Shown: positions 1-7,954, counted from the stretch's first letter. The stretch: 13,264 nucleotides of DNA from Cyanobacteria bacterium UBA8803 (GCA_003505715.1 DNXU01000266.1:8861-22124); one strand, 5' to 3'. The notes: generated by a model from the sequence alone, not told the origin. Numbers and translations: made by a program.

Positions 1-27
1 CCCTCCTATTTTGTTTTGTGGTATTTC

Positions 28-147
28 TCAGCCTTGACAAAACTGGGAGGTAATCTCAGTACTTGGTAGCTGTCCTCTATAGGGTTGAGGTGTCAGGATA
101 ACCGTACCAGTTTCGTCAATAATCCAACCCTGTGCTTCGATCAGGGG
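28..147 (-). pseudogene. Out-of-frame C-terminal tail of the TPS exoprotein
   Basis: Reading the minus strand one base out of frame from 147 gives 39 codons, beginning PLIEAQGWIIDETGTVILTP and ending ...FCQG with a TGA at 28-30. A Glu-Ala-Gln-Gly-Trp segment followed by a hydrophobic strand and a Cys close to the stop is what I recall as the normal C-terminus of cyanobacterial FhaB-like proteins. It therefore looks like the genuine end of the gene cut off by a frameshift. Deleting one base, or one 7-bp unit of the adjacent repeat, would rejoin it to the main frame (... TTNQPLIEAQGW ...). A sequencing error cannot be excluded. Confidence 0.75.
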
Positions 148-3100
148 TTGGTTGTTGGTTGGTGGTTAGTGGTGAGAGTGGGGGAGCTAGTTGGGATAAG
201 TTGCGGGTATCTTGCCAGACGGCTCTGCCGCGCAGATATTGGCTGGGATGATCCGGGATACCACCGCGTCCGGCGATCGTAAAACTATTACCAGTATCAG
301 CCGGACAACCTGCGACTATTTGATTGGCTGGATCGGAGAGATTAGAGGGCAATTCGATTAATCCTCTGGCAGGATCAACATCTGGGGTGTTGAGGGTGAT
401 GTTGCCATTAATGCCTAATTGAGAACTGGCGGTAATATCACTTAGAGGGGTCAGTTGTTCGCTCACCTGTAAGCCAAAAATGCCTTGGGCGGTTAGGGTG
501 ATATTGCCCCCATTGCCAGCAAAAGCATTGGCTGTAATATCACTGTTTTCTTGGGGCACTGCCAGGATAAAGATCGGATCTATGTCAATGTTGCCACCGT
601 TACCACCGCCACTCTCTTGAGTGCCAGCACGGGTAGAGATTTGAGAATTATGGCGCAAAATCAAAAAGTCGGAGATGCGCATAGTGATGTTGCCCCCTTT
701 GCCAGAGGTACTTGTGGCAGTGATGGCACCCCTGTCGAGGAAAACGGAACGGGCAGTAATGTTAATATCGCCGGCGTTGCCCTCACCGAGAGCACTCACG
801 GAAACCGCAGCCCCATCGCGAATGTTTAAGTCGCCCGTGGGAATATCAATCGTGATGTCTCCGCCATTGCCAGAAGCTGTTATTGCTGAGGAGGCAAATA
901 AGCCCGTAGTGAGGAGTCTGCCGGAGTTGTTGGGATCGAGCAGGTTAATGGCATCGGTAGCTTTAACGGTTAAATTTCCGGCTGTCCCAGAGCTGAAGGT
1001 CGTGGTTAACACCTGTGCGCCGCCTTTAGCTGTGAGTTGGCGAGCTGTTAAATTGACATCGCCGGAGGAGGCATTGGTAAAGGTGCCTGTGCCCAACAGG
1101 GAGTTATCCAACTCTAAAGTATCACTGGTATTGATCGTAATGTTGCCCCCCTCTCCTTCACCCAGAGTCGTGGTAGCGATCAGTGCGCCATCGCGAGCAA
1201 TGAAGTTAGGAGTCTCAATGGTAACTATGCCAGCTTGCCCTTCCCCTGCGGTAATGGTAACGATCCCTTGGTTAAAGTTAGTCAAACTCAGAGTGCCGTT
1301 GAGAACGGGCAGGATAATTTGCTGTTGCAGGGCATCATAGCCTGCGCCAATCAGTTCGACAGAGGAGGAGGCGCGGATGTTAATATCACCTCCTTTACCA
1401 GAACCGATGGTCGATGCGTTAATGCGACCATTATCTAATCGCAGCCTGTCGGTATTGATTTGGATCGAGCCTCCTTGTCCTTGACCAAGTGTACGTGTGG
1501 ATATCTGTCCCCCCTGCTCAATATTCAACTGCTCGGCGGTAATGTTCAATTCCTCAGCATTTCCCATACTTAGAGCTTCGGCGTAGAGTCCACTGCCAAA
1601 GCTACCATCGGGTGAAGTGCCAATTAGCTCAATTAATTCGGCATTCTTAACTGTTAAAGTGCCGCTATCTCCATCTGGAGTTGCGCTATCTCCATCCCCT
1701 AGCGTAGTTGTGCCAATTCCAGGGCCATTGCGAAGACTTAGGCGTCGAACTGATAAGGTCAAGTCCCCACCTTTTCCGCTACCAAACGTTCCCGTCACAA
1801 TGCTGGCACCATCTGTAAGGTTGAGTTGGTCAGCATTAATCGTGAGATCCCCTGCTTTCCCCGAACCTAGAGTGATTGTCGTTATGCCGCCCTTACCTTG
1901 CAAAAATACTTCAGCGGCGTTAACGGTTACATCTCCTCCCTCACCTATAGTGGGAAAAGTAGTAATCCCAGCCCCATCCCGAATGGCTAAACGCCCAGTA
2001 TTGACCGTCAAGTTTCCAGAGTTGCCACTTCCTAAAGCAGATGTGGACATACCCGTTTTAATTTCAGTTACTAAACTAATCCCTTGGCTGGGAATAATGG
2101 TAAAGGCTCCGGGTTGGTTGCCGATAATCTCCACTGACTCTGAGGCATTGACAGTTAAATCTCCTGCATTGCCGCTGCTAAGTAGTCCCGTACTCGTAGC
2201 GATGCCAGTGGCACCGATCAGTGGATTAGCATTGGGGTCGAATCCAGGAATCAAGGTTGGGGTAAAATTGGGATCGGATTCTTGGATAATACGCAAACGA
2301 CGAGTATTTAAGGTTAAGTTCCCAGCATGGCCACTACCGGAATAGGTCATAGGACCAAGACCACTATTACGCAGCACAATTTCTTCTGCCACGTTGAGTT
2401 GCATCCCTCCTCCCTGGCCTGCACCTGCTGTTAGTGCAGTCACAGAAGAATTATCTAAATTGATTGACCTAGCGGTGAGGGTGATATCTTTGGCTGTGCC
2501 AGGGCCGAGGATGGCGTTGGCGATGGCGGTGTTTCTGGCCGAGAGGAGGCCGCCACTAGTTAGAGCGATCGCTCCTGCTCCTCCCCCAAAGGAAGTGATA
2601 TTACCATTAATACTCAGATTGCCTGCGGCAGTAAGCGAGATGCCTCCAGCTTGTAGCAAAGCATCGGATAACATCACATTAGTTGTGGCGATCGCACCAC
2701 CTGTACTAGTAACGGCGATATTCCCCCCGTTACCGATATTGCTCCTACTATCTAAAAGTCCAGTGGTAATATCACCCAGAGCCAATAGGGTGATGTTACC
2801 CCCATTCCCTGCTAAACTCCCAGTTTGGATCGTCCCATTAGCGGTATTGATTTGGCTGGTTTGGTCAAAGATACCTGAAGCAATAGTGACATTCCCACCA
2901 TTGGTTAAAAGCCGAGAACCTGGACTCATGAAAAACTGAGCTAGGCCAGGGTCTCGCTCCACAGCTAGGGCATTTTCGTCGTTAATCTTAGCTGTCAAAT
3001 TCCCACCATTGAGGGCGATGGTGCGGTGAGGGGCAATAGTGAGCGAGCGCCCCGCCAGAAAAGTTAAACTATTTGCCGTAGTTGTGCCAATATCATCGTT

Positions 3101-4189
3101 AACGATTATGTCGTTATTGGCCTGCAAAACTACATCAGTGGTGAGCAGCAGTCCGCTCACAGCCAGACCGCTAATGGGACCCTCCGATTGAATCAAAATA
3201 TCCTTGGGGTCAAGTAAGAGCGTTCCTACTTGACCCCATGCTGCCGTGGTATCTACTGTTCCACTAAATTGCAGGTTTGTCCCTGATACTTCTACAAAAC
3301 CACCATTTCCTGAATTTGCTCCCCCACGGGCACTAATATATCCGTCGAAGTTGGTTGTGCCTTGTGACTTAATCATGACATTACCGCCATTACCCTGGTT
3401 GAGGGCATCTGCCCTAATCCTGACACTAGGAGCGATGTTGATTTGCTCGCCATTGCCCATCAATACAGTGCCACCACCTGTAGGTGAAGAAACATTAATA
3501 CTGGCATTATTTAGTAAATTCACCTGATTCCCTAGCACCTGAACTGTGCCTCCAGGTGCTGTTAGATTCCCAGTGCTAGTAACAGTATCTGCTTGTAAGG
3601 TCAGAGTTTGTCCGGTGCCTACTGCTAAAGAACCTTGATTGCTAATTTCTGCTGGTTGAGAGCGCAGGGCGTTAAGAAATAATACCCCTGGCTGTATATT
3701 TAGTAAGGTACTGGTTTCGGGTGCCCTGGCACTGAATAGTCCTGCCTCTCCCAATTTAATCCCATCTGCGGTACTAGCAATAAAGGAGCCAGCCACATCT
3801 AACCGGGCGTTTGGGCCAAAGATAATCCCGTTGGGATTAATTAAAAATAGATTTGCCGTCCCCTCTACGCCTAAGGTGCCCAAGATATGAGACAGGTTAG
3901 TACCAGTGACGCGGGTGAGGATATTGGTAATACCAGCAGGGTTAGCGAAGTAAACCTGCTGGTTGTTACCAACATTAAATTCACTAAAACTATGGAAAAG
4001 ATTGCTACCACGACTGGCTCCCCCTCCGATTAACTCTTGTACACCTTGGGGCATGACTGTTGAATTCTCACTACCCAGGGTATTATCCGGAATCAGTTGA
4101 GCTTGAACATTTGATGAAACCGCTAAATTAGTTAAACTAAGAGTCAAACCACCAACTAAGAGCCACCGCTGCCAAACCATTTGACTCAT
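116..4189 (-). CDS. Two-partner-secretion (filamentous haemagglutinin-like) exoprotein, frameshifted near its 3' end
   Basis: Secreted right-handed beta-helix exoprotein of the TpsA type, presumably exported through an outer-membrane TpsB pore that is not in this window. The 1357-residue frame starts with a signal peptide (basic W-R near residue 8, hydrophobic core 10-23, likely cleavage after VQA at about 30). The TPS domain follows (about 31-150), with NPAGI at 83-87 and the family motif NPNGI at 118-122. From about 180 to 1280 there are degenerate Gly/Asn/Thr-rich beta-helix turns of the GxGNGGxIxI kind. A family-typical C-terminal block (GC, then SFTIAGRGGIP, then AVWQDTR) lies at about 1294-1329. 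ATG at 4187-4189 follows an AGGGGG purine run. The last 10 residues look spurious: the expected tail continues in the +1 frame to position 28 (separate entry). Family assignment is firm; adhesin or surface function is inferred. Long plus-strand frames inside this gene are compositional shadows. Confidence 0.93.
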   Translation of the reverse strand: MSQMVWQRWLLVGGLTLSLTNLAVSSNVQAQLIPDNTLGSENSTVMPQGVQELIGGGASRGSNLFHSFSEFNVGNNQQVYFANPAGITNILTRVTGTNLSHILGTLGVEGTANLFLINPNGIIFGPNARLDVAGSFIASTADGIKLGEAGLFSARAPETSTLLNIQPGVLFLNALRSQPAEISNQGSLAVGTGQTLTLQADTVTSTGNLTAPGGTVQVLGNQVNLLNNASINVSSPTGGGTVLMGNGEQINIAPSVRIRADALNQGNGGNVMIKSQGTTNFDGYISARGGANSGNGGFVEVSGTNLQFSGTVDTTAAWGQVGTLLLDPKDILIQSEGPISGLAVSGLLLTTDVVLQANNDIIVNDDIGTTTANSLTFLAGRSLTIAPHRTIALNGGNLTAKINDENALAVERDPGLAQFFMSPGSRLLTNGGNVTIASGIFDQTSQINTANGTIQTGSLAGNGGNITLLALGDITTGLLDSRSNIGNGGNIAVTSTGGAIATTNVMLSDALLQAGGISLTAAGNLSINGNITSFGGGAGAIALTSGGLLSARNTAIANAILGPGTAKDITLTARSINLDNSSVTALTAGAGQGGGMQLNVAEEIVLRNSGLGPMTYSGSGHAGNLTLNTRRLRIIQESDPNFTPTLIPGFDPNANPLIGATGIATSTGLLSSGNAGDLTVNASESVEIIGNQPGAFTIIPSQGISLVTEIKTGMSTSALGSGNSGNLTVNTGRLAIRDGAGITTFPTIGEGGDVTVNAAEVFLQGKGGITTITLGSGKAGDLTINADQLNLTDGASIVTGTFGSGKGGDLTLSVRRLSLRNGPGIGTTTLGDGDSATPDGDSGTLTVKNAELIELIGTSPDGSFGSGLYAEALSMGNAEELNITAEQLNIEQGGQISTRTLGQGQGGSIQINTDRLRLDNGRINASTIGSGKGGDINIRASSSVELIGAGYDALQQQIILPVLNGTLSLTNFNQGIVTITAGEGQAGIVTIETPNFIARDGALIATTTLGEGEGGNITINTSDTLELDNSLLGTGTFTNASSGDVNLTARQLTAKGGAQVLTTTFSSGTAGNLTVKATDAINLLDPNNSGRLLTTGLFASSAITASGNGGDITIDIPTGDLNIRDGAAVSVSALGEGNAGDINITARSVFLDRGAITATSTSGKGGNITMRISDFLILRHNSQISTRAGTQESGGGNGGNIDIDPIFILAVPQENSDITANAFAGNGGNITLTAQGIFGLQVSEQLTPLSDITASSQLGINGNITLNTPDVDPARGLIELPSNLSDPANQIVAGCPADTGNSFTIAGRGGIPDHPSQYLRGRAVWQDTRNLSQLAPPLSPLTTNQQPTPDRSTGLDY
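148..175. repeat. Heptanucleotide tandem repeat in the exoprotein coding region
   Basis: On the plus strand two identical units TTGGTTG (148-154 and 155-161) are followed by two related units, GTGGTTA and GTGGTGA. The tract encodes the Pro/Thr/Asn/Gln-rich linker between the GRGGIP block and the C-terminal tail, exactly where the frame is lost. Because 7 is 1 modulo 3, gain or loss of a unit changes the frame. Confidence 0.7.
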
Positions 4190-4246
4190 TATTATTTTCC
4201 CCCTGCTTGCTGGCCTTGCCTTTACTTATATATCGTCAATACCAAT

Positions 4247-4336
4247 ATGCGCATAGAACAGCGCCAGGTTCCTCCAGGAATATGGCAATATACCGATGAT
4301 ACGGAGATGGTACTCTCAATTGTGGAGACGCTATAG
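4247..4336 (+). pseudogene. Remnant of an ADP-ribosylglycohydrolase (DraG/ARH family) gene
   Basis: A 29-codon frame from ATG at 4247 to TAG at 4334 contains PPGIWQYTDDTEMVLSIVET. The (Y)TDDT-E-M-x-L motif is the signature metal-binding segment of ADP-ribosylglycohydrolases (Pfam ADP_ribosyl_GH), in which the paired aspartates bind the catalytic magnesium ions. Full enzymes run to roughly 250-350 residues. Here nothing similar is seen upstream (the exoprotein gene begins 58 bp away) or downstream in any frame, so this is probably a fragment left by deletion. It could be a chance match, but the motif is long and ordered. The stretch from 4337 to 4481 holds no other gene I recognise. Confidence 0.55.
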
Positions 4337-4391
4337 CAGACGTTGGTGAAAATCCAACAGGAAGTCGTTGTACCGCTAGACGGCGTGGTTA

Positions 4392-4411
4392 TGCATAGGT
4401 TTGCATAGATT
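4392..4411. repeat. 10-bp tandem direct repeat
   Basis: TGCATAGGTT is followed immediately by TGCATAGATT, two 10-bp units with one mismatch, 70 bp upstream of the GUN4 gene start. Spacing of one helical turn would suit a regulator binding side by side, but this is conjecture. Confidence 0.4.
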
Positions 4412-4470
4412 ATTTTTAGCGGTGTGAAATTGATTAAGCTGTTGAAGAGTGTTGATCGCCTTGGGAACAA

Positions 4471-4476
4471 AGGAGG
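4471..4476 (+). promoter_or_regulatory. Shine-Dalgarno AGGAGG that sets the GUN4 start
   Basis: A perfect AGGAGG lies five bases before GTG at 4482-4484. A further in-frame GTG at 4449 has no such site, so the shorter GTG start is preferred. Confidence 0.7.
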
Positions 4477-4481
4477 AGCGC

Positions 4482-4964
4482 GTGTCCGAAGTTGTGCTGT
4501 TATCTGATGTCGGTGCCGACTATACTAAGCTGCGTGCCCTGCTGGTAGCTAGTCAGTGGAAAGAGGCTGATGAGGAAACTGGACGGATCATGCTCGATAT
4601 TGCTGATCGCGAAAAGGAAGGTTACCTTGACAGCGATGCCATCAAAAAATTTCCCTGCACTGACCTAAGAACTCTTGATGAGCTTTGGGTAGGATACTCA
4701 AAAGGGCAGTTTGGGTTTAGTGTTCAAAGGCGCATCTATGAAGAAGTCGGAAAGGACTTCACTAAAATGTGCGATCGCATCGGATGGCGTCAAGCAGGAA
4801 ACTGGTTAAATTACTCGTCACTTATTTTTGATACCAATGCCCCCCTTGGTCACCTGCCTGGTGGGGGATGGATTGGGTCGTTTTCGGGTTTGGGGGGGAT
4901 AGGTGTTATGAGTAGTTGGTGGTATTCTTATCTAGCTTCAAGACTTGAAAAGTGTAATATCTAA
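4482..4964 (+). CDS. Small stand-alone GUN4-domain protein
   Basis: A 160-residue protein consisting almost only of a GUN4 domain, the tetrapyrrole-binding fold first known from the magnesium-chelatase activator Gun4. Typical family segments in order are DYTKLRALL (13-21), W-K-E-A-D-x-E-T (26-33), FPC-x-DLRT-x-D-x-LW (57-69), YS-x-G-x-FGFSVQ (72-82), DRIGWR (98-103) and GHLP (123-126), with a C-terminal SRLEKC. True Gun4 proteins carry an additional N-terminal helical domain and are longer. This one begins directly at the domain, so it is more likely a paralogue of the kind also found fused to kinases and other signalling proteins than the chlorophyll-pathway Gun4. It has no signal peptide or membrane segment, so is probably cytosolic. 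GTG start chosen from the strong ribosome-binding site. Whether it binds porphyrin is unknown. Confidence 0.88.
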   Translation: MSEVVLLSDVGADYTKLRALLVASQWKEADEETGRIMLDIADREKEGYLDSDAIKKFPCTDLRTLDELWVGYSKGQFGFSVQRRIYEEVGKDFTKMCDRIGWRQAGNWLNYSSLIFDTNAPLGHLPGGGWIGSFSGLGGIGVMSSWWYSYLASRLEKCNI

Positions 4965-4988
4965 GCTTTTGGCTTTGGCGATCGCGAA

Positions 4989-5016
4989 ACCCAACAGGTA
5001 AACCTTAGAGTTGGGT
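4989..5016. repeat. Inverted repeat between convergent genes
   Basis: ACCCAAC (4989-4995) and GTTGGGT (5010-5016) form a perfect 7-bp stem with a 14-base loop, just after the GUN4 stop and between two convergent genes. There is no T-run, so a factor-independent terminator is not clearly supported. The remainder of 4965-5091 shows nothing recognisable. Confidence 0.4.
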
Positions 5017-5091
5017 ATCGTGATCAAGAGCCTCACCTACAAAGTGATATGCTCCTGATCGCAATTCCCTCAAGTCTCCACACCATAAACT

Positions 5092-5556
5092 TTACCACTT
5101 GCTAAAGGGATATTTCACTAAATTCGCATTAAAATACCTAGAATCGTCGGACACTTCCTTACCAATCCAGTCCGGTAATTCAATTATTTGATTTTCATCG
5201 GTTAGTTCCACTTCCGCTACAATTAAGCCTTGATTTTCTCCGGCAAATTCATCTACTTCCCAAATCAAACCGTGCAATTCAATTTTGTAGCGAGTTTTTT
5301 CAATCAGGGGGCGATCGCACAAATTGTCCAGCATTTCTCGCGCATCCTCTGCGGGAATGGGGTACTCGTACTCCGCCCTAGACACTCCAACTCTCAACCC
5401 TTTAATTGTCAGATAGCATTGCTCTCCCACTAGGCGTACTCTCACCGTAGTGTTATTTTGGGTGGCAATATACCCTTGGTGATAGATAGTACCCTTTCCC
5501 AGAGTTCGCCATTCATCGCCTTTGACTAAAAATTTGCGCTCTATTTCGGTTGCCAT
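5092..5556 (-). CDS. CYTH-domain protein (triphosphate tunnel metalloenzyme)
   Basis: Soluble 154-residue enzyme of the CYTH/TTM superfamily, which hydrolyses or cyclises triphosphorylated substrates inside an eight-stranded beta tunnel with divalent metal. The diagnostic ExExK is present as EIERK (E4, E6, K8). The alternating tunnel residues follow in the expected order: R39 and R41, K52, E62 and E64, K87 and R89, E100 and D102, E115 and E117. All key residues seem intact, so it is probably active. Length matches the short bacterial single-domain members, some of which are inorganic tripolyphosphatases; others act as adenylate cyclase or thiamine triphosphatase, so the substrate cannot be assigned here. 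No CHAD domain is fused. No obvious Shine-Dalgarno sequence precedes the ATG. It is divergent from the M28 peptidase gene across a 102-bp gap. Confidence 0.92.
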   Translation of the reverse strand: MATEIERKFLVKGDEWRTLGKGTIYHQGYIATQNNTTVRVRLVGEQCYLTIKGLRVGVSRAEYEYPIPAEDAREMLDNLCDRPLIEKTRYKIELHGLIWEVDEFAGENQGLIVAEVELTDENQIIELPDWIGKEVSDDSRYFNANLVKYPFSKW

Positions 5557-5658
5557 AGGTAAGAGTGATAGCGTTAGTTTAGTTAATTATCCCGAACAAA
5601 ATTGCGGTTATACTGATTATTGACAGCTACTGGATAGCGTTGCCCACAGATAGTAATA

Positions 5659-6684
5659 ATGTCAACTCCTTGGTTTAAAATTAAGCTAGTGGACAGAGCA
5701 GGCTTGCTCCGGCTGGGTATATTAAGTATCATCCTCTCTATTGCGATCATTTGGGGCTGGTTCGTCATGATTCAGATGCCAGGAACAAGCTACCAGGGGG
5801 AACTACCACCGCTGTCTCAAAAGGAAATTGCCTTGCAAGATGCCCTGCGCTGGGATGTGGAAAAACTGGCGGGTGAGATTGGCCGACGCAACTCCATCTA
5901 TTATGAGGGTCTTACTGATGCAGCTAATTTCCTCACAACCTCATTGACACAGGTAGGGTATCAGGTTCACCGACAAGCATATGCTATTAACAACCAAACC
6001 TACTACAACCTGGAAGTAGAAATTCTCGGTACTGAAAAGCCAGATGAAATTGTGGTTATTGGCGGTCACTATGACTCAGTCTATATCAGTCCTGGTGCTA
6101 ACGATAATGGTACTGGGGCTGCCGCAACATTGGCTCTGGCTCGTCTATTTGCCGATAAAAAGCCTGCTAGAACCCTACGGTTTGTCGCATTCGTCAATGA
6201 AGAGCCACCTTTTTTCCAGACCGAAAATATGGGCAGTTTAGTTTATGCCAAACGCTGTCGCGATCGCAACGAGAAAATTGTCGCCATGCTCAGTTTGGAA
6301 ACGATGGGTTATTACTCTGACGAGATTGGCTCTCAAAAATACCCCTTCCCTCTCGGTCTTATCTATCCTGTGCAGGGAAACTTTATCAGTTTTATTGGCA
6401 ATACAGCTTCTGGAGGATTAGTCAGAGATGTGGTAGCCTCTTTCCGCCGCCAAGCTCAGTTTCCATCCGAAGGTGCTGCCCTTCCTAGTATGATTTCTGG
6501 GGTTGATTGGTCAGACCATTGGTCGTTCTGGCAGCAAGGTTATCCGGGTCTCATGGTCACCGATACTGCACCCTTTCGCTATCCCCATTACCATACTACA
6601 GAGGATACCCCTGATAAAGTTAACTACGACCGGCTGGCACGGGTAGTTGCTGGTTTAGAACAGGTAATTGCTGATTTAACTTGA
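5659..6684 (+). CDS. Membrane-anchored M28-family zinc metallopeptidase
   Basis: 341-residue protein with one N-terminal membrane segment (about 17-37) after a short basic head, followed by an M28 (aminopeptidase Y/Q-like) domain probably outside the cytoplasmic membrane. The co-catalytic two-zinc site can be read in order: H137 in GGHYDS, bridging D149 in GANDNGTG, catalytic E181 and ligand E182 in VNEEPPF, E214 in SLETMGYY, and H312 in YPHYHTTEDTPDKV. All ligands are present, so activity as an exopeptidase that removes N-terminal residues is likely; glutaminyl cyclases share the fold and are a less likely alternative. The ATG at 5659 lacks a strong Shine-Dalgarno sequence but gives a sensible anchor. 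The Trm1 gene begins 22 bp downstream, so the two are probably co-transcribed although no functional link is evident. Confidence 0.93.
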   Translation: MSTPWFKIKLVDRAGLLRLGILSIILSIAIIWGWFVMIQMPGTSYQGELPPLSQKEIALQDALRWDVEKLAGEIGRRNSIYYEGLTDAANFLTTSLTQVGYQVHRQAYAINNQTYYNLEVEILGTEKPDEIVVIGGHYDSVYISPGANDNGTGAAATLALARLFADKKPARTLRFVAFVNEEPPFFQTENMGSLVYAKRCRDRNEKIVAMLSLETMGYYSDEIGSQKYPFPLGLIYPVQGNFISFIGNTASGGLVRDVVASFRRQAQFPSEGAALPSMISGVDWSDHWSFWQQGYPGLMVTDTAPFRYPHYHTTEDTPDKVNYDRLARVVAGLEQVIADLT

Positions 6685-6706
6685 ATCGCTGGCATGAAGA
6701 ACACAT

Positions 6707-7807
6707 ATGTATACTGAAGGCAGCGCTAAATTTGTTGTTGGTAATGCCTTCTACCGTCCCACCAGCCAGATAGCTAGAGATTTAGGTGTGATCGCCGCAG
6801 CAATTTACCGGAGCGATACAGGCCATTTGAGAGTATTGGATGCAATGGCAGGTTGTGGCGTTCGCTCCTTACGTTACTGGCAAGAGAGCCAAGCTGACTG
6901 GGTTTGGCTCAATGAGGGCAACCCAGACCTAAGCCCTATTGTCCAGCAAAATCTCAGGGATGCGATCGCCTCTGGCTGCTGCCAAATCACTCATCTTGAC
7001 GCCAACCAGATATTTTTCGATTGTTATAATCGCTCTGACTACTATGACTTAGTAGACGTTGATGGCTTTGGTTCTCCAGCCCCCTATCTCGGCACCAGCC
7101 TCTGGGCGGTGAAAATCGGCGGACTACTCTACCTCACCAGTACAGATGGGCGCACAGCCACAGGTCACTCACCCTCTAGTAGTTTAAGCGTCTATGGCGC
7201 TTATGCCCGCAATCATCCTGCTGCCCACGAGCAAGGCTTGCGGCTTTTGATTGGGGCAGTACAACAACAAGCGGCGGCAAAAGGCTTGGGTATTGAGCCA
7301 GTATTTTCTCTGTTTTTAAATGCAACCTATCGAGTGATGCTGCGTTTAATCAAAAATCCGTCCATAACCGCACAAAACTACGGATTTATTGGTTACTGCC
7401 AACACTGCGGCTCCTATCAAGTCGTTTCTTGGCGTCAGCTAGGGCGTGTCGTTTGCGCTCATGATAAGCGTCCCCTCACCCTTAGTGGGCCAATGTGGTT
7501 AGGTGCCCTGCATTCCCGACAGCAGTTAAAACTTTTTGTGTCATTAGCTCAGCATTGGAAATGGTTCAAGTGCCTAGAGTTACTTCAGCTGATGGAGGCT
7601 GAGGTTGATTTACCACCATACTTTTATACCTTTGGAGAAATTGGCCGCCGAGGAAAAATAGATATCCCAAAACGCGATCGCTTAATTCAGGGTTTGCAGG
7701 AGCAAGGTTATCGTGCCAGTTTAACTCATATTGATGCTCAGGCGATTAAAACCAATGCGGACTTGCCTAGTTGCATTGCTGTGGCACGTCATATCATGTC
7801 CGGTTGA
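6707..7807 (+). CDS. trm1: tRNA (guanine-N2)-dimethyltransferase Trm1 family protein
   Basis: 366-residue class I SAM-dependent methyltransferase of the Trm1 family, which makes m2G/m2,2G at G26 (and G27 in the Aquifex enzyme) of tRNA. Trm1 is general in Archaea and eukaryotes but patchy in Bacteria, where cyanobacteria and Aquificales are known to have it. Features in order: YTEG at 2-5, a SAM-binding loop DAMAGCGVRSLRYWQE (45-60), acidic N-E ending the second strand (69-70), DVDGFGSPAPYL (117-128) matching the usual D-x-DPFGSP catalytic motif but with Gly120 for Pro, and a zinc-knuckle region with C231, C234, C250 and H252, then GPMWLG (261-266). The C-terminal YFYTFGEIGRR domain is also typical. 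It sits 22 bp behind the M28 peptidase gene. ATG at 6707 fits the family N-terminus. Confidence 0.92.
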   Translation: MYTEGSAKFVVGNAFYRPTSQIARDLGVIAAAIYRSDTGHLRVLDAMAGCGVRSLRYWQESQADWVWLNEGNPDLSPIVQQNLRDAIASGCCQITHLDANQIFFDCYNRSDYYDLVDVDGFGSPAPYLGTSLWAVKIGGLLYLTSTDGRTATGHSPSSSLSVYGAYARNHPAAHEQGLRLLIGAVQQQAAAKGLGIEPVFSLFLNATYRVMLRLIKNPSITAQNYGFIGYCQHCGSYQVVSWRQLGRVVCAHDKRPLTLSGPMWLGALHSRQQLKLFVSLAQHWKWFKCLELLQLMEAEVDLPPYFYTFGEIGRRGKIDIPKRDRLIQGLQEQGYRASLTHIDAQAIKTNADLPSCIAVARHIMSG

Positions 7808-7830
7808 TTCAGCATAATAAAACCTGTCGC

Positions 7831-7917
7831 AGGGCGGGTTTCGACTTCGCTCAACCATGAGTTTTGATTTAAGGCATATCTACGGGGCCCACAATATTAG
7901 TCGCTAAACCCGCCCCT
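7831..7917. repeat. MITE-like inverted repeat with GGGCGGGTTT ends
   Basis: GGGCGGGTTT (7832-7841) is matched by its exact complement AAACCCGCCC (7906-7915). Flanking bases extend the pairing to AGGGCGGGTTT versus AAACCCGCCCCT with one bulged base. The interior of about 64 bp has no coding frame. It occupies most of the 193-bp gap between trm1 and the DUF3370 gene. GGGCGGGTTT-ended palindromes are, as I recall, common dispersed elements in cyanobacterial genomes. No T-run marks it as a terminator. Confidence 0.6.
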
Positions 7918-7954
7918 ACAGATATTGCGGACGTGATATCGGATCTAATCGGGG

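Noticed and set aside
551..3527. Several plus-strand open frames (551-829, 675-1340, 1617-2345, 2394-2939, 3246-3527) opposite the exoprotein gene
   Set aside because: They mirror the Gly/Asn/Thr-repeat composition of the minus-strand gene, give Pro/Val/Leu-rich nonsense proteins, and lack recognisable domains or ribosome-binding sites.
4222..4470. 82-codon minus-strand frame upstream of the exoprotein gene
   Set aside because: Ser/Thr/Ile-rich with no recognised motif; it overlaps the better supported ADP-ribosylglycohydrolase remnant on the plus strand.
4989..5016. Bidirectional terminator between GUN4 and CYTH genes
   Set aside because: The inverted repeat has a 14-base loop and no T-run on either side, so it is listed only as a repeat.
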